Source of the DNA: Streptomyces sp. NBC_01306
GTDB taxonomy: Bacteria > Actinomycetota > Actinomycetes > Streptomycetales > Streptomycetaceae
Assembly: GCF_026340465.1 (NCBI RefSeq)
Contig: NZ_JAPEPC010000001.1
Span: forward strand, 6,518,501 to 6,582,500
Direction of reading: 5' to 3'
Length of the DNA: 64,000 bases
Positions 51,589 to 60,194 of the stretch are shown here, piece by piece. The notes under the pieces are model-generated. The model searched no databases. It saw only the letters and a list, made by a program, of their open reading frames with translations, and had not been told where the DNA came from. Each line of letters starts with the position of its first letter. The stretch's first letter is position 1. The position numbers were made by a program, and so were the translations under genes.

Positions 51589-52581
51589 ATGAAACGACGC
51601 TGCCTCGGCGCCCTGCTCATCCCGTTCGCTCTGCTGACCACGGCATGCGGAGGGAAGTCCGCGGACACCCACACCAGGACCACGCTCAACGTCGGTGACC
51701 AGACGGGCGGCGACCGGGCCATGCTGGAAGCCTCCGGCGAGCTCGACAACATGCCGTACAAGATCAACTGGTCGAACTTCGCCTCCGGGCCGCTGCTGCT
51801 GGAAGCCGTCAACGCCAAGGCGGTCGACCTCGGCTGGACCGGCAACACCCCGCCGGTGTTCGCCGCCGCGTCCAAATCGAAGATCACCGTTGTGGGCGCG
51901 ATGCACAGCTCGGTGGCGGGCACGGCCATCCTGGTGCCGAAGAACTCGCCGCTGAAGAGCGTCCACGATCTCAAGGGCAAGAAGATCGCGGTGATGCAGG
52001 GCACCACCGGGCACGACCTGCTGCTCGGCGTGCTCAGGAAGGCCGGAATGTCGATCAAGGACGTCAAGGTCGACTACCTCCAGTCCGCCGAGGCGAAGAC
52101 CGCCTTCAAGCGGGGAGACGTCGATGCCTGGGCGGCGGCAGACCCGACCACCACCCAGGCGCTGGACGGCGGGAACGCCCGGGTCCTGGTGAGCGGACAG
52201 GGGCTGGTCAACGGCCTCACCTTCGATATCGCCTCGCCCTCCGCGCTGGCGGACAAGGGGAAGTCGGCAGCCATGAAGGACTACATGCAGCGGCTGCAGC
52301 GCGCCCGGAAGTGGGTCTACCAGCACCCGCAGCAGTGGGCGAAGGTGTGGGCCAAGGACACCGGCGTGCCGTACAAGGTGGCGCTGGACGCGGTGCGGCG
52401 TACGTCGGGCACGACGGTGCGGGTCGCCGTGGACCGGGCCGCCGTCGCATCGGAGCAGCAGATCGCCGACGAGTTCGCGGGCCTGAAGCTGATACCCGAG
52501 CGGTTCACCTTCTCCGACTTCGTCGACACCCGGTTCAACGCCGGTGTGCCGCCGTCCACCACCCCGCCCCACGCGTTCTGA
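51589..52581 (+). CDS. ABC transporter substrate-binding lipoprotein, SsuA-like
   Basis: 330 residues; lipobox LTTAC with Cys20 after a short KRR signal. Type II binding-protein fold of the aliphatic sulfonate class: ASGPLLLEAVNAKAVDLGWT with GNTPPVFAAA, LKGKKIAVMQGTTGHDLL and the VDAWAAADPTT segment. Delivers its ligand to the two preceding products at the membrane. Sulfonate is the family default, not shown here. AGAAAGACTCCCC precedes the ATG. A terminator follows. Confidence 0.92.
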   Translation: MKRRCLGALLIPFALLTTACGGKSADTHTRTTLNVGDQTGGDRAMLEASGELDNMPYKINWSNFASGPLLLEAVNAKAVDLGWTGNTPPVFAAASKSKITVVGAMHSSVAGTAILVPKNSPLKSVHDLKGKKIAVMQGTTGHDLLLGVLRKAGMSIKDVKVDYLQSAEAKTAFKRGDVDAWAAADPTTTQALDGGNARVLVSGQGLVNGLTFDIASPSALADKGKSAAMKDYMQRLQRARKWVYQHPQQWAKVWAKDTGVPYKVALDAVRRTSGTTVRVAVDRAAVASEQQIADEFAGLKLIPERFTFSDFVDTRFNAGVPPSTTPPHAF

Positions 52582-52611
52582 AAGGCGGGGCCGGACGACA
52601 CGCCCGTACCG

Positions 52612-52643
52612 CCGTCACCGCCCCTGCCCGCGGGCGGTGGCGG
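52612..52643. terminator. terminator hairpin after the ABC operon
   Basis: CCGTCACCGCCC and GGGCGGTGGCGG form a 12-bp stem with one G-T pair and an 8-nt loop, between the convergent binding-protein and dipeptidase genes. Confidence 0.65.
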
Positions 52644-52718
52644 CCGGAGGGCACGAGGCGCCCTCACGAAGGTGAGCCGGAACCCGAGCCCATGGAGGGC
52701 ACTCCGGAACCGGCGGTG

Positions 52719-53534
52719 TCAGCGGTGCCCGGCCACCGAACGCCACGCGACCGGGAAGTCGAAGTAGCGGTCGGGGTACACCTCCGGCTGGTAGGTGAAG
52801 TGCCACCATTCCTCGGGGAGGTTGACGAAGCCGACGGCGCCGAGCGCGGTCCGCAGCATGTCGCGGTTGGTGCGCTGGACGCCCTTGATCCGCGGGTCGT
52901 CGGTGTGCGCGAGGGTGTCGAAGCAGTCGAACCCGGTCCCCATGTCGATGGAGTTGTCCGGGAAGCGCTGCGCCTTCGGCGCGTAGCAGGGAGCCAGCGG
53001 CTGCCCGTGGCGGTACGGGCGGGTCGGCAGCGCCGGGAGTTTCACCAGCGTGAGATCCATGGTGCTGCCCCGGCTGTGGCCGGACTTCGCCGCGATGTAA
53101 CCGTCCGCGAAGAGCCGCGACTTGTCGACCTGCGGATAGAACTCGGCCTTCATCGCCAGGGCATTCGGGTCCTCGGCCCAGCGCACGAAGCGGTCGACGG
53201 CGCGCTGCGGCCGGTAGCAGTCGTAGACCTTGAGCGAGTAGCCCCGGCGCAGTAGCTCCGTCTGGGCCCGGTGCAGGGCCTGCGCTGCGGGGCGGGTGAG
53301 GATGCACAGGGGCTGGTCGTAGCCGTCGACCGGTGCGCCCGTGAAGTTGTGCTCGTACGGGTAGCGCATCTCCTGGATGATCGTCGGGTCCACGGAGCGC
53401 AGCGCGACGAAGTCCCGGGGCGCCCGCGGCTCCCGCTGCGCCCCGGCGGCCGGTGTGACGGAGGAGAGGGCGAGCAGGGCGGCGGCGGCCACGGCCAGGG
53501 ACCGTGCGGCGGATGTCAGTCGTGTCATGGGCAT
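52719..53534 (-). CDS. secreted D-alanyl-D-alanine dipeptidase, VanX-like (M15)
   Basis: 271 residues from ATG 53534 (another ATG two codons later). Signal peptide about 1-32 (LAVAAAALLALSSVTPAAGA). The M15D zinc site is intact: SGHSRGSTMDLTL with the S-x-H-x-x-G-x-x-x-D ligands, then EEWWHFTY with the catalytic Glu and third ligand His. VDGYDQPLCILTRPAAQALH and VYDCYRPQRAVDRFV are also family features. Exported members hydrolyse D-Ala-D-Ala in wall recycling; with no vanHA genes nearby this is unlikely to be a resistance cluster. Confidence 0.92.
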   Translation of the reverse strand: MPMTRLTSAARSLAVAAAALLALSSVTPAAGAQREPRAPRDFVALRSVDPTIIQEMRYPYEHNFTGAPVDGYDQPLCILTRPAAQALHRAQTELLRRGYSLKVYDCYRPQRAVDRFVRWAEDPNALAMKAEFYPQVDKSRLFADGYIAAKSGHSRGSTMDLTLVKLPALPTRPYRHGQPLAPCYAPKAQRFPDNSIDMGTGFDCFDTLAHTDDPRIKGVQRTNRDMLRTALGAVGFVNLPEEWWHFTYQPEVYPDRYFDFPVAWRSVAGHR

Positions 53535-53591
53535 TCCATCTATCAGGTGAACGGCCCGCAGGGGAAGCACGATCGGCTACAGTCCGCGCTC

Positions 53592-54128
53592 ATGAACGAG
53601 CCTGCCGACGAGCATCGCGACGAGCCTGTCAGGGATTCCCACTGTTCGAGCTGTGGCGCTCCGTTCGTCGCCGCCGCCGGATGGCCCCGCACCTGCCCGT
53701 CCTGCGGGACCACGGCCTACCGCAACCCACTGCCCGTCGCCGTGGCGCTGCTGCCGGTACGCGACGGGCAGGGCACCGGACTCGCCGTCATCACCCGGAC
53801 CAACGAGCCGCAGGCCGGCGGGATCGCCCTGCCCGGCGGCTTCATCGACGGCGTCGAAACGTGGCAGCACGCGGTCGTGCGTGAGCTGCGGGAGGAGACG
53901 GGCATCACCGCCCGGCAGCAGGACGTACGGCTGGCCGACGCGCGCAGCTCGCCGGACGGCCATCTGCTGCTCTTCGGCCTGCTCCCGGAACGTGCGGCGG
54001 CCGGCCTTCCGCTGTCCGAACCCACCGACGAGACAACAGGCTGGCACATCCTGCGGGTCCCCACGGACCTCTGCTTCCCGTTGCAGACCGCGGTAGTCCG
54101 GGGCTGGTTCGCCGGACGGTACAGCTGA
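53592..54128 (+). CDS. NUDIX hydrolase with zinc ribbon
   Basis: 178 residues; ATG 53592 sits 8 nt after a TACAGT, suggesting a leaderless start. N-terminal CSSCGAPFVAAAGWPRTCPSC zinc ribbon, then the NUDIX box GGFIDGVETWQHAVVRELRE followed by ETGI, complete. The ribbon-plus-NUDIX arrangement is seen in NADH-pyrophosphatase-like proteins, but the rest of NudC is absent; substrate unknown. Divergent from the dipeptidase gene. Confidence 0.88.
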   Translation: MNEPADEHRDEPVRDSHCSSCGAPFVAAAGWPRTCPSCGTTAYRNPLPVAVALLPVRDGQGTGLAVITRTNEPQAGGIALPGGFIDGVETWQHAVVRELREETGITARQQDVRLADARSSPDGHLLLFGLLPERAAAGLPLSEPTDETTGWHILRVPTDLCFPLQTAVVRGWFAGRYS

Positions 54129-54132
54129 ATCC

Positions 54133-54149
54133 GGGCCGGGGTCCGGCCC
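54133..54149. terminator. terminator-like hairpin
   Basis: GGGCCGG and CCGGCCC form a perfect 7-bp stem with a 3-nt loop, 5 nt after the NUDIX stop and before the convergent GH31 gene. Confidence 0.45.
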
Positions 54150-54222
54150 TGGCCGGTCCAGGACACACGACTCTCCGCACCAGGCCCGGACCACGCTGAA
54201 CCTGCCGTCCGGACGACAGCCC

Positions 54223-56574
54223 CTACGTCCCGAGCCCCCGCACCCGCACCCGGCACCCCGGCTCCACCGCGCCCTCCGCCACCACGCGCCCCACCACTAC
54301 CCGGCCGTCCTCCAGCGCCGTGGTGTAGCGCTCGACCTCCGGCTCCTCCCACCCGTCACCGGCGTCCCGTACGACCACCCCGCCCCCCGTACGCCCGGCG
54401 GCCGGCGCCCAGACCTCCAGCTCCGTACCGCCGTCGTCACCCCGTACCGGAATCACCGAACCGGCCCGCGCCAGCACCGGTACGCGCGACAGCGGCGCGT
54501 CCAGCACCACCTGCCCCGGCCCCTCGTGGGCCGCGCCGGTCGCCGTGTCGTACCACCGGCCCCGCGGCAGCCGCACCGCCCGCCGGTCGCCGCCGGGGTC
54601 GAGGACCGGCGCCACCAGAAGGCAGTCCCCGAGCAGGAAGGCGTCCTCGCACTCCCGCAGCGCGCGGTCCCCCGGCGAACTCCACCAGACCGGCCGCACA
54701 TACGGGGCCCCGGTCAGCCGTGACACGTGCGCCAGCGTCACGAAGTACGGGTGCAGCCGCTCCCGTTCCACCAGTGCCGCCTTCGCGTGCACCAGCGTCT
54801 CCGGGCCGAACTCCCACGGCTCCCTGCGCCCGGCCCGGATCGCCGAGTGGGTGCGCAGCAGCGGCAGGAAGGACGCCAGCTGGAGCCAGCGCAGATACAG
54901 CTCGGGGGAAGGGCTGCCGTCGAAGCCGCCCACGTCGGGGCCCGAGTACGGCACCCCGCACAGCCCGAGACCCAGCACCAGCGACAGCGAGGCCCGCAGC
55001 CCCGGCCAGCCCGTCGTCACATCGCCCGACCAGGTCCCGCCGTACCGCTGCATCCCCGCCCACCCGGAGCGCGAGAACAGAAAGGGGCGCTCATCGGGGC
55101 GCAGCGCCCGCAGCCCCTCGTAACCGGCCCGCGCCATCGTCAGACCGTAGACGTTGTGGGCCTCCCGGTGGTCGCCGCCGCGGCCCTCCAGAGCGTGCTG
55201 TGACGAGAGCGGCAGCGTCGGATCCCCGAACGGGACGATGGAGGCCGGCTCGTTCATGTCGTGCCAGAAACCGGCGAAGCCCTGCGCGAGCCGCTCCGCG
55301 TACAGCTCGCCCCACCAGGCACGTACCTGCGGCGCGGTGAAGTCGGGGAAGACGCACTCACCCGGCCAGACGACCCCGCGCGCCGCGCCGCCCCGCGCGT
55401 CCCCGACGAAGGCGTCCGCGGCCAGCCCCTCCTCGTACACGCGATTGCCCGGCTCGGCCGGCACCGCCGGATCGACGATCGAGACCAGCCGTATGCCGTC
55501 CCTGAGGAGCTCTCCCGCGAGGCCGGGAAGGTCCGGGAAGTGCTCGCGGTCGACGGTGAAGACCTGATGCCGGTCGAAGTGGTCGATGTCCAGATGCAGT
55601 GCCGTCAGGGGCAGCCCGTGCTCCCGGTATCCGGCGACGACCCTGCGGACCTCCCGCGCACTGCCGAAACCCCACCGCGCGTGCTGCGGTCCCAGCGCCC
55701 AGGACGGCGGGAGCGCGGGCCGGCCGGTCAGCGCCGTCCAGCCCAGCAGGACCCGCGCCGGGGTGCCGGCCACCACCCAGCAGCGCAGCGGACCGCCGCC
55801 CATCCGCACCTCGCTGGAACCCGGCCTGTCATGCCCGGAGCCCGCGCCCTCCTGACCCTCGGCCAGCACCACCCGGCCCTCCCGGGTGTTGTCGTGGAAG
55901 ACCAGATGAGTCCCGGCGTCGGCCACCACCAGCTGCACCGGCATCGTGATGTACAGCGGGTCGTCACCAGGTCCGAAGCCACCGCGCGGGTCGGTGTTCC
56001 ACAGGTGGTACGTGCCGTCGCGCAGCCGGGGCCCCGACGCCCGCCCGCCGAGCCCGAAGAAGCGCGCGTCGGCCGGGACCTCGGCCCGCTGCACCCAGCG
56101 CGCCGCACCACCCGACACCGGCTCCCACCAGCGCGGCGGCAGCTCACGGCGGATCCGCACACCGCCCGGAGTCAGGATCTCCACGGCCCCCTGCCGGGAC
56201 ACCGTGACGGTCACCCGCTCCGACACCACCCGCCACCCGCCGTCCTTGTCCGGTTCGAGGACGGCCCGGGGGTCCGCATCCGGGCAGCCGGCCAGCGCGT
56301 ACGAGGGAGTCGGCTCCGCGCCGTCCCACCCCCAGAAGACCGCGCCGCCCACCGCGACCCGTACCAGCAGCTCCGAGCGGGCGAAACGGATGACACCGCC
56401 GCCCGGCCGGTGCTCCACACCGGTCACCGCGCCGGGCACCCGCGCCCGCTCGGGGCCGGGCGGCGCGAGCGCCGCCGCGTCCGTGCGCCGTCTGCGCAGG
56501 GCGGTGCGCAGGGCCAGCCGCCCCCGAGCCGAACCGAACGCCTTCACCGAGCGAACCAGGCCGCGACCGTCCAT
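54223..56574 (-). CDS. glycoside hydrolase family 31 (alpha-glucosidase-like)
   Basis: 783 residues from ATG 56574 (a GTG at 56583 is in frame). GH31 layout: N-terminal beta-sandwich with RFFGLGGRASGPRLRDGTYH, then the barrel with the nucleophile Asp in GFWHDMNEP (about residue 439), ALRPDERPFLFSRSGWAGMQ, and the acid Asp in GTWSGDVTTGW, and a C-terminal beta domain. No signal peptide, so a cytoplasmic exo-glycosidase acting on imported alpha-glucosides or xylosides. Monocistronic, flanked by a divergent 216-nt spacer shared with the acetoacetyl-CoA synthetase gene; that spacer holds CGATGCC/GGCATCG arms but no clear promoter. Confidence 0.93.
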   Translation of the reverse strand: MDGRGLVRSVKAFGSARGRLALRTALRRRRTDAAALAPPGPERARVPGAVTGVEHRPGGGVIRFARSELLVRVAVGGAVFWGWDGAEPTPSYALAGCPDADPRAVLEPDKDGGWRVVSERVTVTVSRQGAVEILTPGGVRIRRELPPRWWEPVSGGAARWVQRAEVPADARFFGLGGRASGPRLRDGTYHLWNTDPRGGFGPGDDPLYITMPVQLVVADAGTHLVFHDNTREGRVVLAEGQEGAGSGHDRPGSSEVRMGGGPLRCWVVAGTPARVLLGWTALTGRPALPPSWALGPQHARWGFGSAREVRRVVAGYREHGLPLTALHLDIDHFDRHQVFTVDREHFPDLPGLAGELLRDGIRLVSIVDPAVPAEPGNRVYEEGLAADAFVGDARGGAARGVVWPGECVFPDFTAPQVRAWWGELYAERLAQGFAGFWHDMNEPASIVPFGDPTLPLSSQHALEGRGGDHREAHNVYGLTMARAGYEGLRALRPDERPFLFSRSGWAGMQRYGGTWSGDVTTGWPGLRASLSLVLGLGLCGVPYSGPDVGGFDGSPSPELYLRWLQLASFLPLLRTHSAIRAGRREPWEFGPETLVHAKAALVERERLHPYFVTLAHVSRLTGAPYVRPVWWSSPGDRALRECEDAFLLGDCLLVAPVLDPGGDRRAVRLPRGRWYDTATGAAHEGPGQVVLDAPLSRVPVLARAGSVIPVRGDDGGTELEVWAPAAGRTGGGVVVRDAGDGWEEPEVERYTTALEDGRVVVGRVVAEGAVEPGCRVRVRGLGT

Positions 56575-56790
56575 GCTGATCACACTGCCATCCCGGTACC
56601 GGGACGCGAGGGCCGTTCAGCCGTCGTTCACCTCGCCCTTGACCAGATGTTCACCATGCCGATGCCGGTCGGCCCGCCCTGGTGCGCAGGACGATCACAT
56701 GGCATCGTCGCTGCCAGCCGTGTCACGCGCACACCCCTCGCACGTGCGCGCCCACACGCGACACCACGCGTACAGCCCGGGAGCCGCCCC

Positions 56791-58764
56791 ATGAACCCAT
56801 CGAACACCGCGCCCCTCTGGCAGCCCAGCCAGGAACGGATCGACGGTGCCAGGATCACCCGCTTCCAGGCGTGGGCCGCCGAACGGTACGGCGCACCCGC
56901 GGACGGCGGGTACGCGGCACTGCACCGCTGGTCGGTCGAGGAGCTCGCCACCTTCTGGGAAGCGGTCGCCGACTGGTTCGGCATCCGGTTCACGACCCCG
57001 TACGAGAGCGTGCTCGCCGACCGCTCCATGCCGGGCGCCCGGTGGTTCCCCGGAGCCACCGTCAACTACGCGGAACACGCCCTGCGGACCGCCACCGACC
57101 CGGGCCGCGCGCAGGAGCCCGCCCTGCTGCACGTCGACGAGAACCAGGATCCGCAGGCCGTCAGCTGGTCCGAACTGCGCCGCCAAGTAGGAGCGCTCGC
57201 CGCCGAACTGCGCGCACTGGGCGTACGCCCCGGCGACCGCGTCAGCGGCTACCTGCCCAACATCCCGCAGGCCGTCACCGCGCTGCTCGCCACCGCCGCG
57301 GTCGGCGCGGTGTGGACCTCCTGCGCCCCCGACTTCGGCGCCCGCAGCGTCCTCGACCGTTTCCAGCAGGTCGAACCGGTCGTCCTGTTCGCCGTCGACG
57401 GCTACCGCTACGGCGGCAAGTCCCACGACCGGCGCGACACCGTCGCCGAACTCCGCGCCGAACTGCCCACCCTGCGCGCCGTGATCCATGTGCCGCTGCT
57501 CCGCACCCCGGCCCCGGACGGCGCGCTCGACTGGTCCACCGTCACCTCCGGCGACGTGGAGCCGGTGTTCGAGCAGGTCCCGTTCGACCACCCGCTCTGG
57601 GTGCTCTACTCATCGGGCACGACCGGACTCCCCAAGGCCATCGTGCAGTCCCAGGGCGGCATCCTGATCGAGCACCTCAAACAGCTCGGCCTGCACTGCG
57701 ACCTCGGTCCCGGCGACCGCTTCTTCTGGTACACCTCCACCGGCTGGATGATGTGGAACTTCCTCGTCTCCGGTCTGCTCACCGGGACCACGATCGTCCT
57801 GTACGACGGCAGCCCCGGCTTCCCGGGCACCGACGCGCAGTGGCGCATCGCCGAAACCACCGGGACAACACTGTTCGGCACGTCCGCCGCCTACGTCATG
57901 GCCTGCCGCAAGGCGGGCGTCCGGCCCGCCCGCGACCACGACCTCTCCCGCGTCAAGTGCGTAGCGACGACCGGCTCCCCGCTGCCGCCCGACGGCTTCC
58001 GCTGGCTCCACGAAGCGGCGGGCGAGGATCTCTGGATCGCCTCGGTCAGCGGCGGTACGGACGTGTGCAGCTGCTTCGCGGGCGCCGTGCCCACCCTCCC
58101 GGTCCACATCGGGGAACTCCAGGCGGCCTGCCTCGGGACCGACCTCCAGGCCTGGGACCCGCAGGGCAGGCCGCTCATCGACGAGGTCGGCGAACTCGTC
58201 GTCACCAACCCCATGCCGTCCATGCCGATCCGCTTCTGGAACGACCCCGACGGCAGCCGCTATCTGAGCAGTTACTTCGAGACGTACCCCGGAGTCTGGC
58301 GGCACGGCGACTGGATCACGATCACCGGACACGGCTCCGTGATCATCCACGGACGCTCGGACTCCACTCTCAACCGGCAGGGCGTCCGGATGGGATCCGC
58401 CGACATCTACGAAGCGGTCGAGCGGCTCCCCGAGATCCGCGAGTCACTGGTCATCGGGGTCGAAGAGCCCGACGGCGGCTACTGGATGCCGCTCTTCGTC
58501 CACCTCGCGCCGGGCACCCCGCTCGACGACGGCCTGCGGCTGCGCATCAAGCAGACGATCCGCGAGCAGCTGTCGCCGCGCCATGTACCCGACGACATCA
58601 TCGAGGTCCCCGGCGTCCCGCACACCCTCACCGGCAAGCGCATCGAGGTCCCGGTCAAACGGCTGCTCCAGGGCGCGGCGCTCGACAAGGCGGTCAACCC
58701 CGGCTCGGTCGACAACCTCGAACTGCTGCACTTCTACGAGAAGCTGGCCCGCGACCGCGGCTGA
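56791..58764 (+). CDS. acetoacetyl-CoA synthetase
   Basis: Activates acetoacetate to acetoacetyl-CoA with ATP, feeding it to central metabolism or polyketide/lipid synthesis. 657 residues; ATG 56791 follows CGGGAG. The very long open frame upstream is antisense to the GH31 gene and is not coding. ANL-superfamily motifs: YSSGTTGLPKAIVQSQGGIL near 272, the family-specific WYTSTGWMMWNF, SVSGGTDVCSCF and the C-terminal TLTGKRIEVPVKR with the Lys acetylated in this family. The 81-residue N-terminal start PLWQPSQERIDGARITRFQ is typical of AACS. Confidence 0.94.
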   Translation: MNPSNTAPLWQPSQERIDGARITRFQAWAAERYGAPADGGYAALHRWSVEELATFWEAVADWFGIRFTTPYESVLADRSMPGARWFPGATVNYAEHALRTATDPGRAQEPALLHVDENQDPQAVSWSELRRQVGALAAELRALGVRPGDRVSGYLPNIPQAVTALLATAAVGAVWTSCAPDFGARSVLDRFQQVEPVVLFAVDGYRYGGKSHDRRDTVAELRAELPTLRAVIHVPLLRTPAPDGALDWSTVTSGDVEPVFEQVPFDHPLWVLYSSGTTGLPKAIVQSQGGILIEHLKQLGLHCDLGPGDRFFWYTSTGWMMWNFLVSGLLTGTTIVLYDGSPGFPGTDAQWRIAETTGTTLFGTSAAYVMACRKAGVRPARDHDLSRVKCVATTGSPLPPDGFRWLHEAAGEDLWIASVSGGTDVCSCFAGAVPTLPVHIGELQAACLGTDLQAWDPQGRPLIDEVGELVVTNPMPSMPIRFWNDPDGSRYLSSYFETYPGVWRHGDWITITGHGSVIIHGRSDSTLNRQGVRMGSADIYEAVERLPEIRESLVIGVEEPDGGYWMPLFVHLAPGTPLDDGLRLRIKQTIREQLSPRHVPDDIIEVPGVPHTLTGKRIEVPVKRLLQGAALDKAVNPGSVDNLELLHFYEKLARDRG

Positions 58765-58829
58765 CCACTGCGGCTCACGACGGTGCCGCCGGCCCAGGGA
58801 CGCTCTGCGAACACGGCACGACCGAACCC

Positions 58830-60149
58830 TCAGCCCCCGTACGTGGCCTCGGACTCGCCCAGCACCTCCGCGAAGTCCGAGGCCAGCGCGGCCGCTCCGG
58901 CCTCGGTCAGGGTGGCCACCGTGATCCGTACGGCCGGGGGAGCCGCGATACGGAACCGCGCCCCCGCCGCGATCCACCAGCCGCGCGACCGCATACCGTT
59001 GACCACCGCGGACTCGTCCCGCACCGGCACCCAGACATTGAGCCCGCTCGCCCCGTGCGCCGGGATCCCCAGTTCCGCGAGGTGCGCGACCAGGGCCTCC
59101 CTGCGCTCCGTGTACGTCCGTCCGGCCCGTTCGACCAGTGTGCGCACCGGCGCATCGGACATCGCCCGCGCGACCGTCTCCTGCAGCAGATGGCTGACCC
59201 ACCCGGACGTCAGCAGCATCCGGCCGTCATGGCGGGCCAGCGTCGTCGCATCGCAGGCCACCGCTGCCCAGCGCAGATCGATCCCCAGATGCTTGGAGAC
59301 GGTCCGCACCTGCGCCCAGCGGGCCAGACCGCCCGAAGCCAGCGGGAACGGCGCCACGCCCGCGACATCGGCGTTGTGGTCGTCCTCGACGACCAGCACA
59401 TCGGGAAACCCCGCCAGCACATCGAGGAGTGCCGCCCGGCGCGCAGCCGAGAAGCAGCCGCCGACCGGACTCTGCCCCCGCGGACTGCACACCACGGCGC
59501 GCGCACCGGCCCGCAGCGCGGCGCGCAGGGCGTCCGGGCGGATGCCCTCGTCGTCCACCGCGACCGGAGCGATCCGCAGCCCCAACGCCGGTACGAGATC
59601 GAGGAGATGGTGAAATCCCGGATCCTCGACGGCGACCGTGTCACCCGGTTTCAGCTCCACCGAGAGCAGCCGGGCCATGCAGTCGAGCGCCCCGTGCGAG
59701 AACGTCACCCGCTCGTGCGGCACCCCGTCCCGCGCGAACCACTCCCGCGACAGCTCCTCCAGGGCGGGCAGCCGCGGCGAACCCCGGTGCGAACCCTGTA
59801 CGGGGTCGACCCGCCCGGGCGGCAGCAGTACGGGGAGCAGCGCCGGGTCCGGATACCCGCCCGCCAGGTCACGTACCCCCGGCGGCACCTTCGGCGGCCG
59901 CCGCGAACCCACCGCCGGGGCCTGCGCCACCACCGTGCCGCCCCGCCCGCGCGTGATCACGATGCCGCGCTGCCGCAGCTCCCGGTACGCCATCGCGACC
60001 GTGCCCGGGCTCACGCCGAGCCCCTCGGCAAGCCTGCGCACCGGAGGCAGGGCATCTCCCGGGCCCAACAGGCCCTCGGTCACGCCCTGTTCGACCGAGG
60101 CCGAAATGTCCCTGGCCGTCGTACCACTGATCCCATATTGTGTTACCAC
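58830..60149 (-). CDS. MocR/PtsJ-like regulator (GntR HTH plus aminotransferase domain)
   Basis: 439 residues from GTG 60149. GntR winged helix in the first 75 residues (ISASVEQGVTEGLLGPGDAL, RRLAEGLGVSPGTVAMAYRE), then an aminotransferase-fold domain with the PLP Lys in RTVSKHLGIDLRWA and VVEDDHNADVAG. No ribosome site; likely leaderless. Divergent from an MFS transporter gene across a 45-nt spacer that contains one perfect palindrome, so it almost certainly controls that transporter and itself. Confidence 0.9.
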   Translation of the reverse strand: MVTQYGISGTTARDISASVEQGVTEGLLGPGDALPPVRRLAEGLGVSPGTVAMAYRELRQRGIVITRGRGGTVVAQAPAVGSRRPPKVPPGVRDLAGGYPDPALLPVLLPPGRVDPVQGSHRGSPRLPALEELSREWFARDGVPHERVTFSHGALDCMARLLSVELKPGDTVAVEDPGFHHLLDLVPALGLRIAPVAVDDEGIRPDALRAALRAGARAVVCSPRGQSPVGGCFSAARRAALLDVLAGFPDVLVVEDDHNADVAGVAPFPLASGGLARWAQVRTVSKHLGIDLRWAAVACDATTLARHDGRMLLTSGWVSHLLQETVARAMSDAPVRTLVERAGRTYTERREALVAHLAELGIPAHGASGLNVWVPVRDESAVVNGMRSRGWWIAAGARFRIAAPPAVRITVATLTEAGAAALASDFAEVLGESEATYGG

Positions 60150-60158
60150 GTAGATGAG

Positions 60159-60174
60159 TATGTATCAGTACATA
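60159..60174. promoter_or_regulatory. operator palindrome between regulator and transporter
   Basis: TATGTATCAGTACATA, perfect 6-bp arms with a 4-nt centre, in the 45-nt spacer between the divergent MocR-type gene and the MFS gene. The AT-rich sequence also supplies likely -10 elements for both. Natural site for the adjacent regulator. Confidence 0.6.
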
Positions 60175-60194
60175 GGTCTGGTCAAGGGGGAACA

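Noticed and set aside
52719..53534. Glycopeptide resistance cluster
   Set aside because: Only a VanX-like exported dipeptidase is present; no vanH, vanA or vanRS genes flank it.
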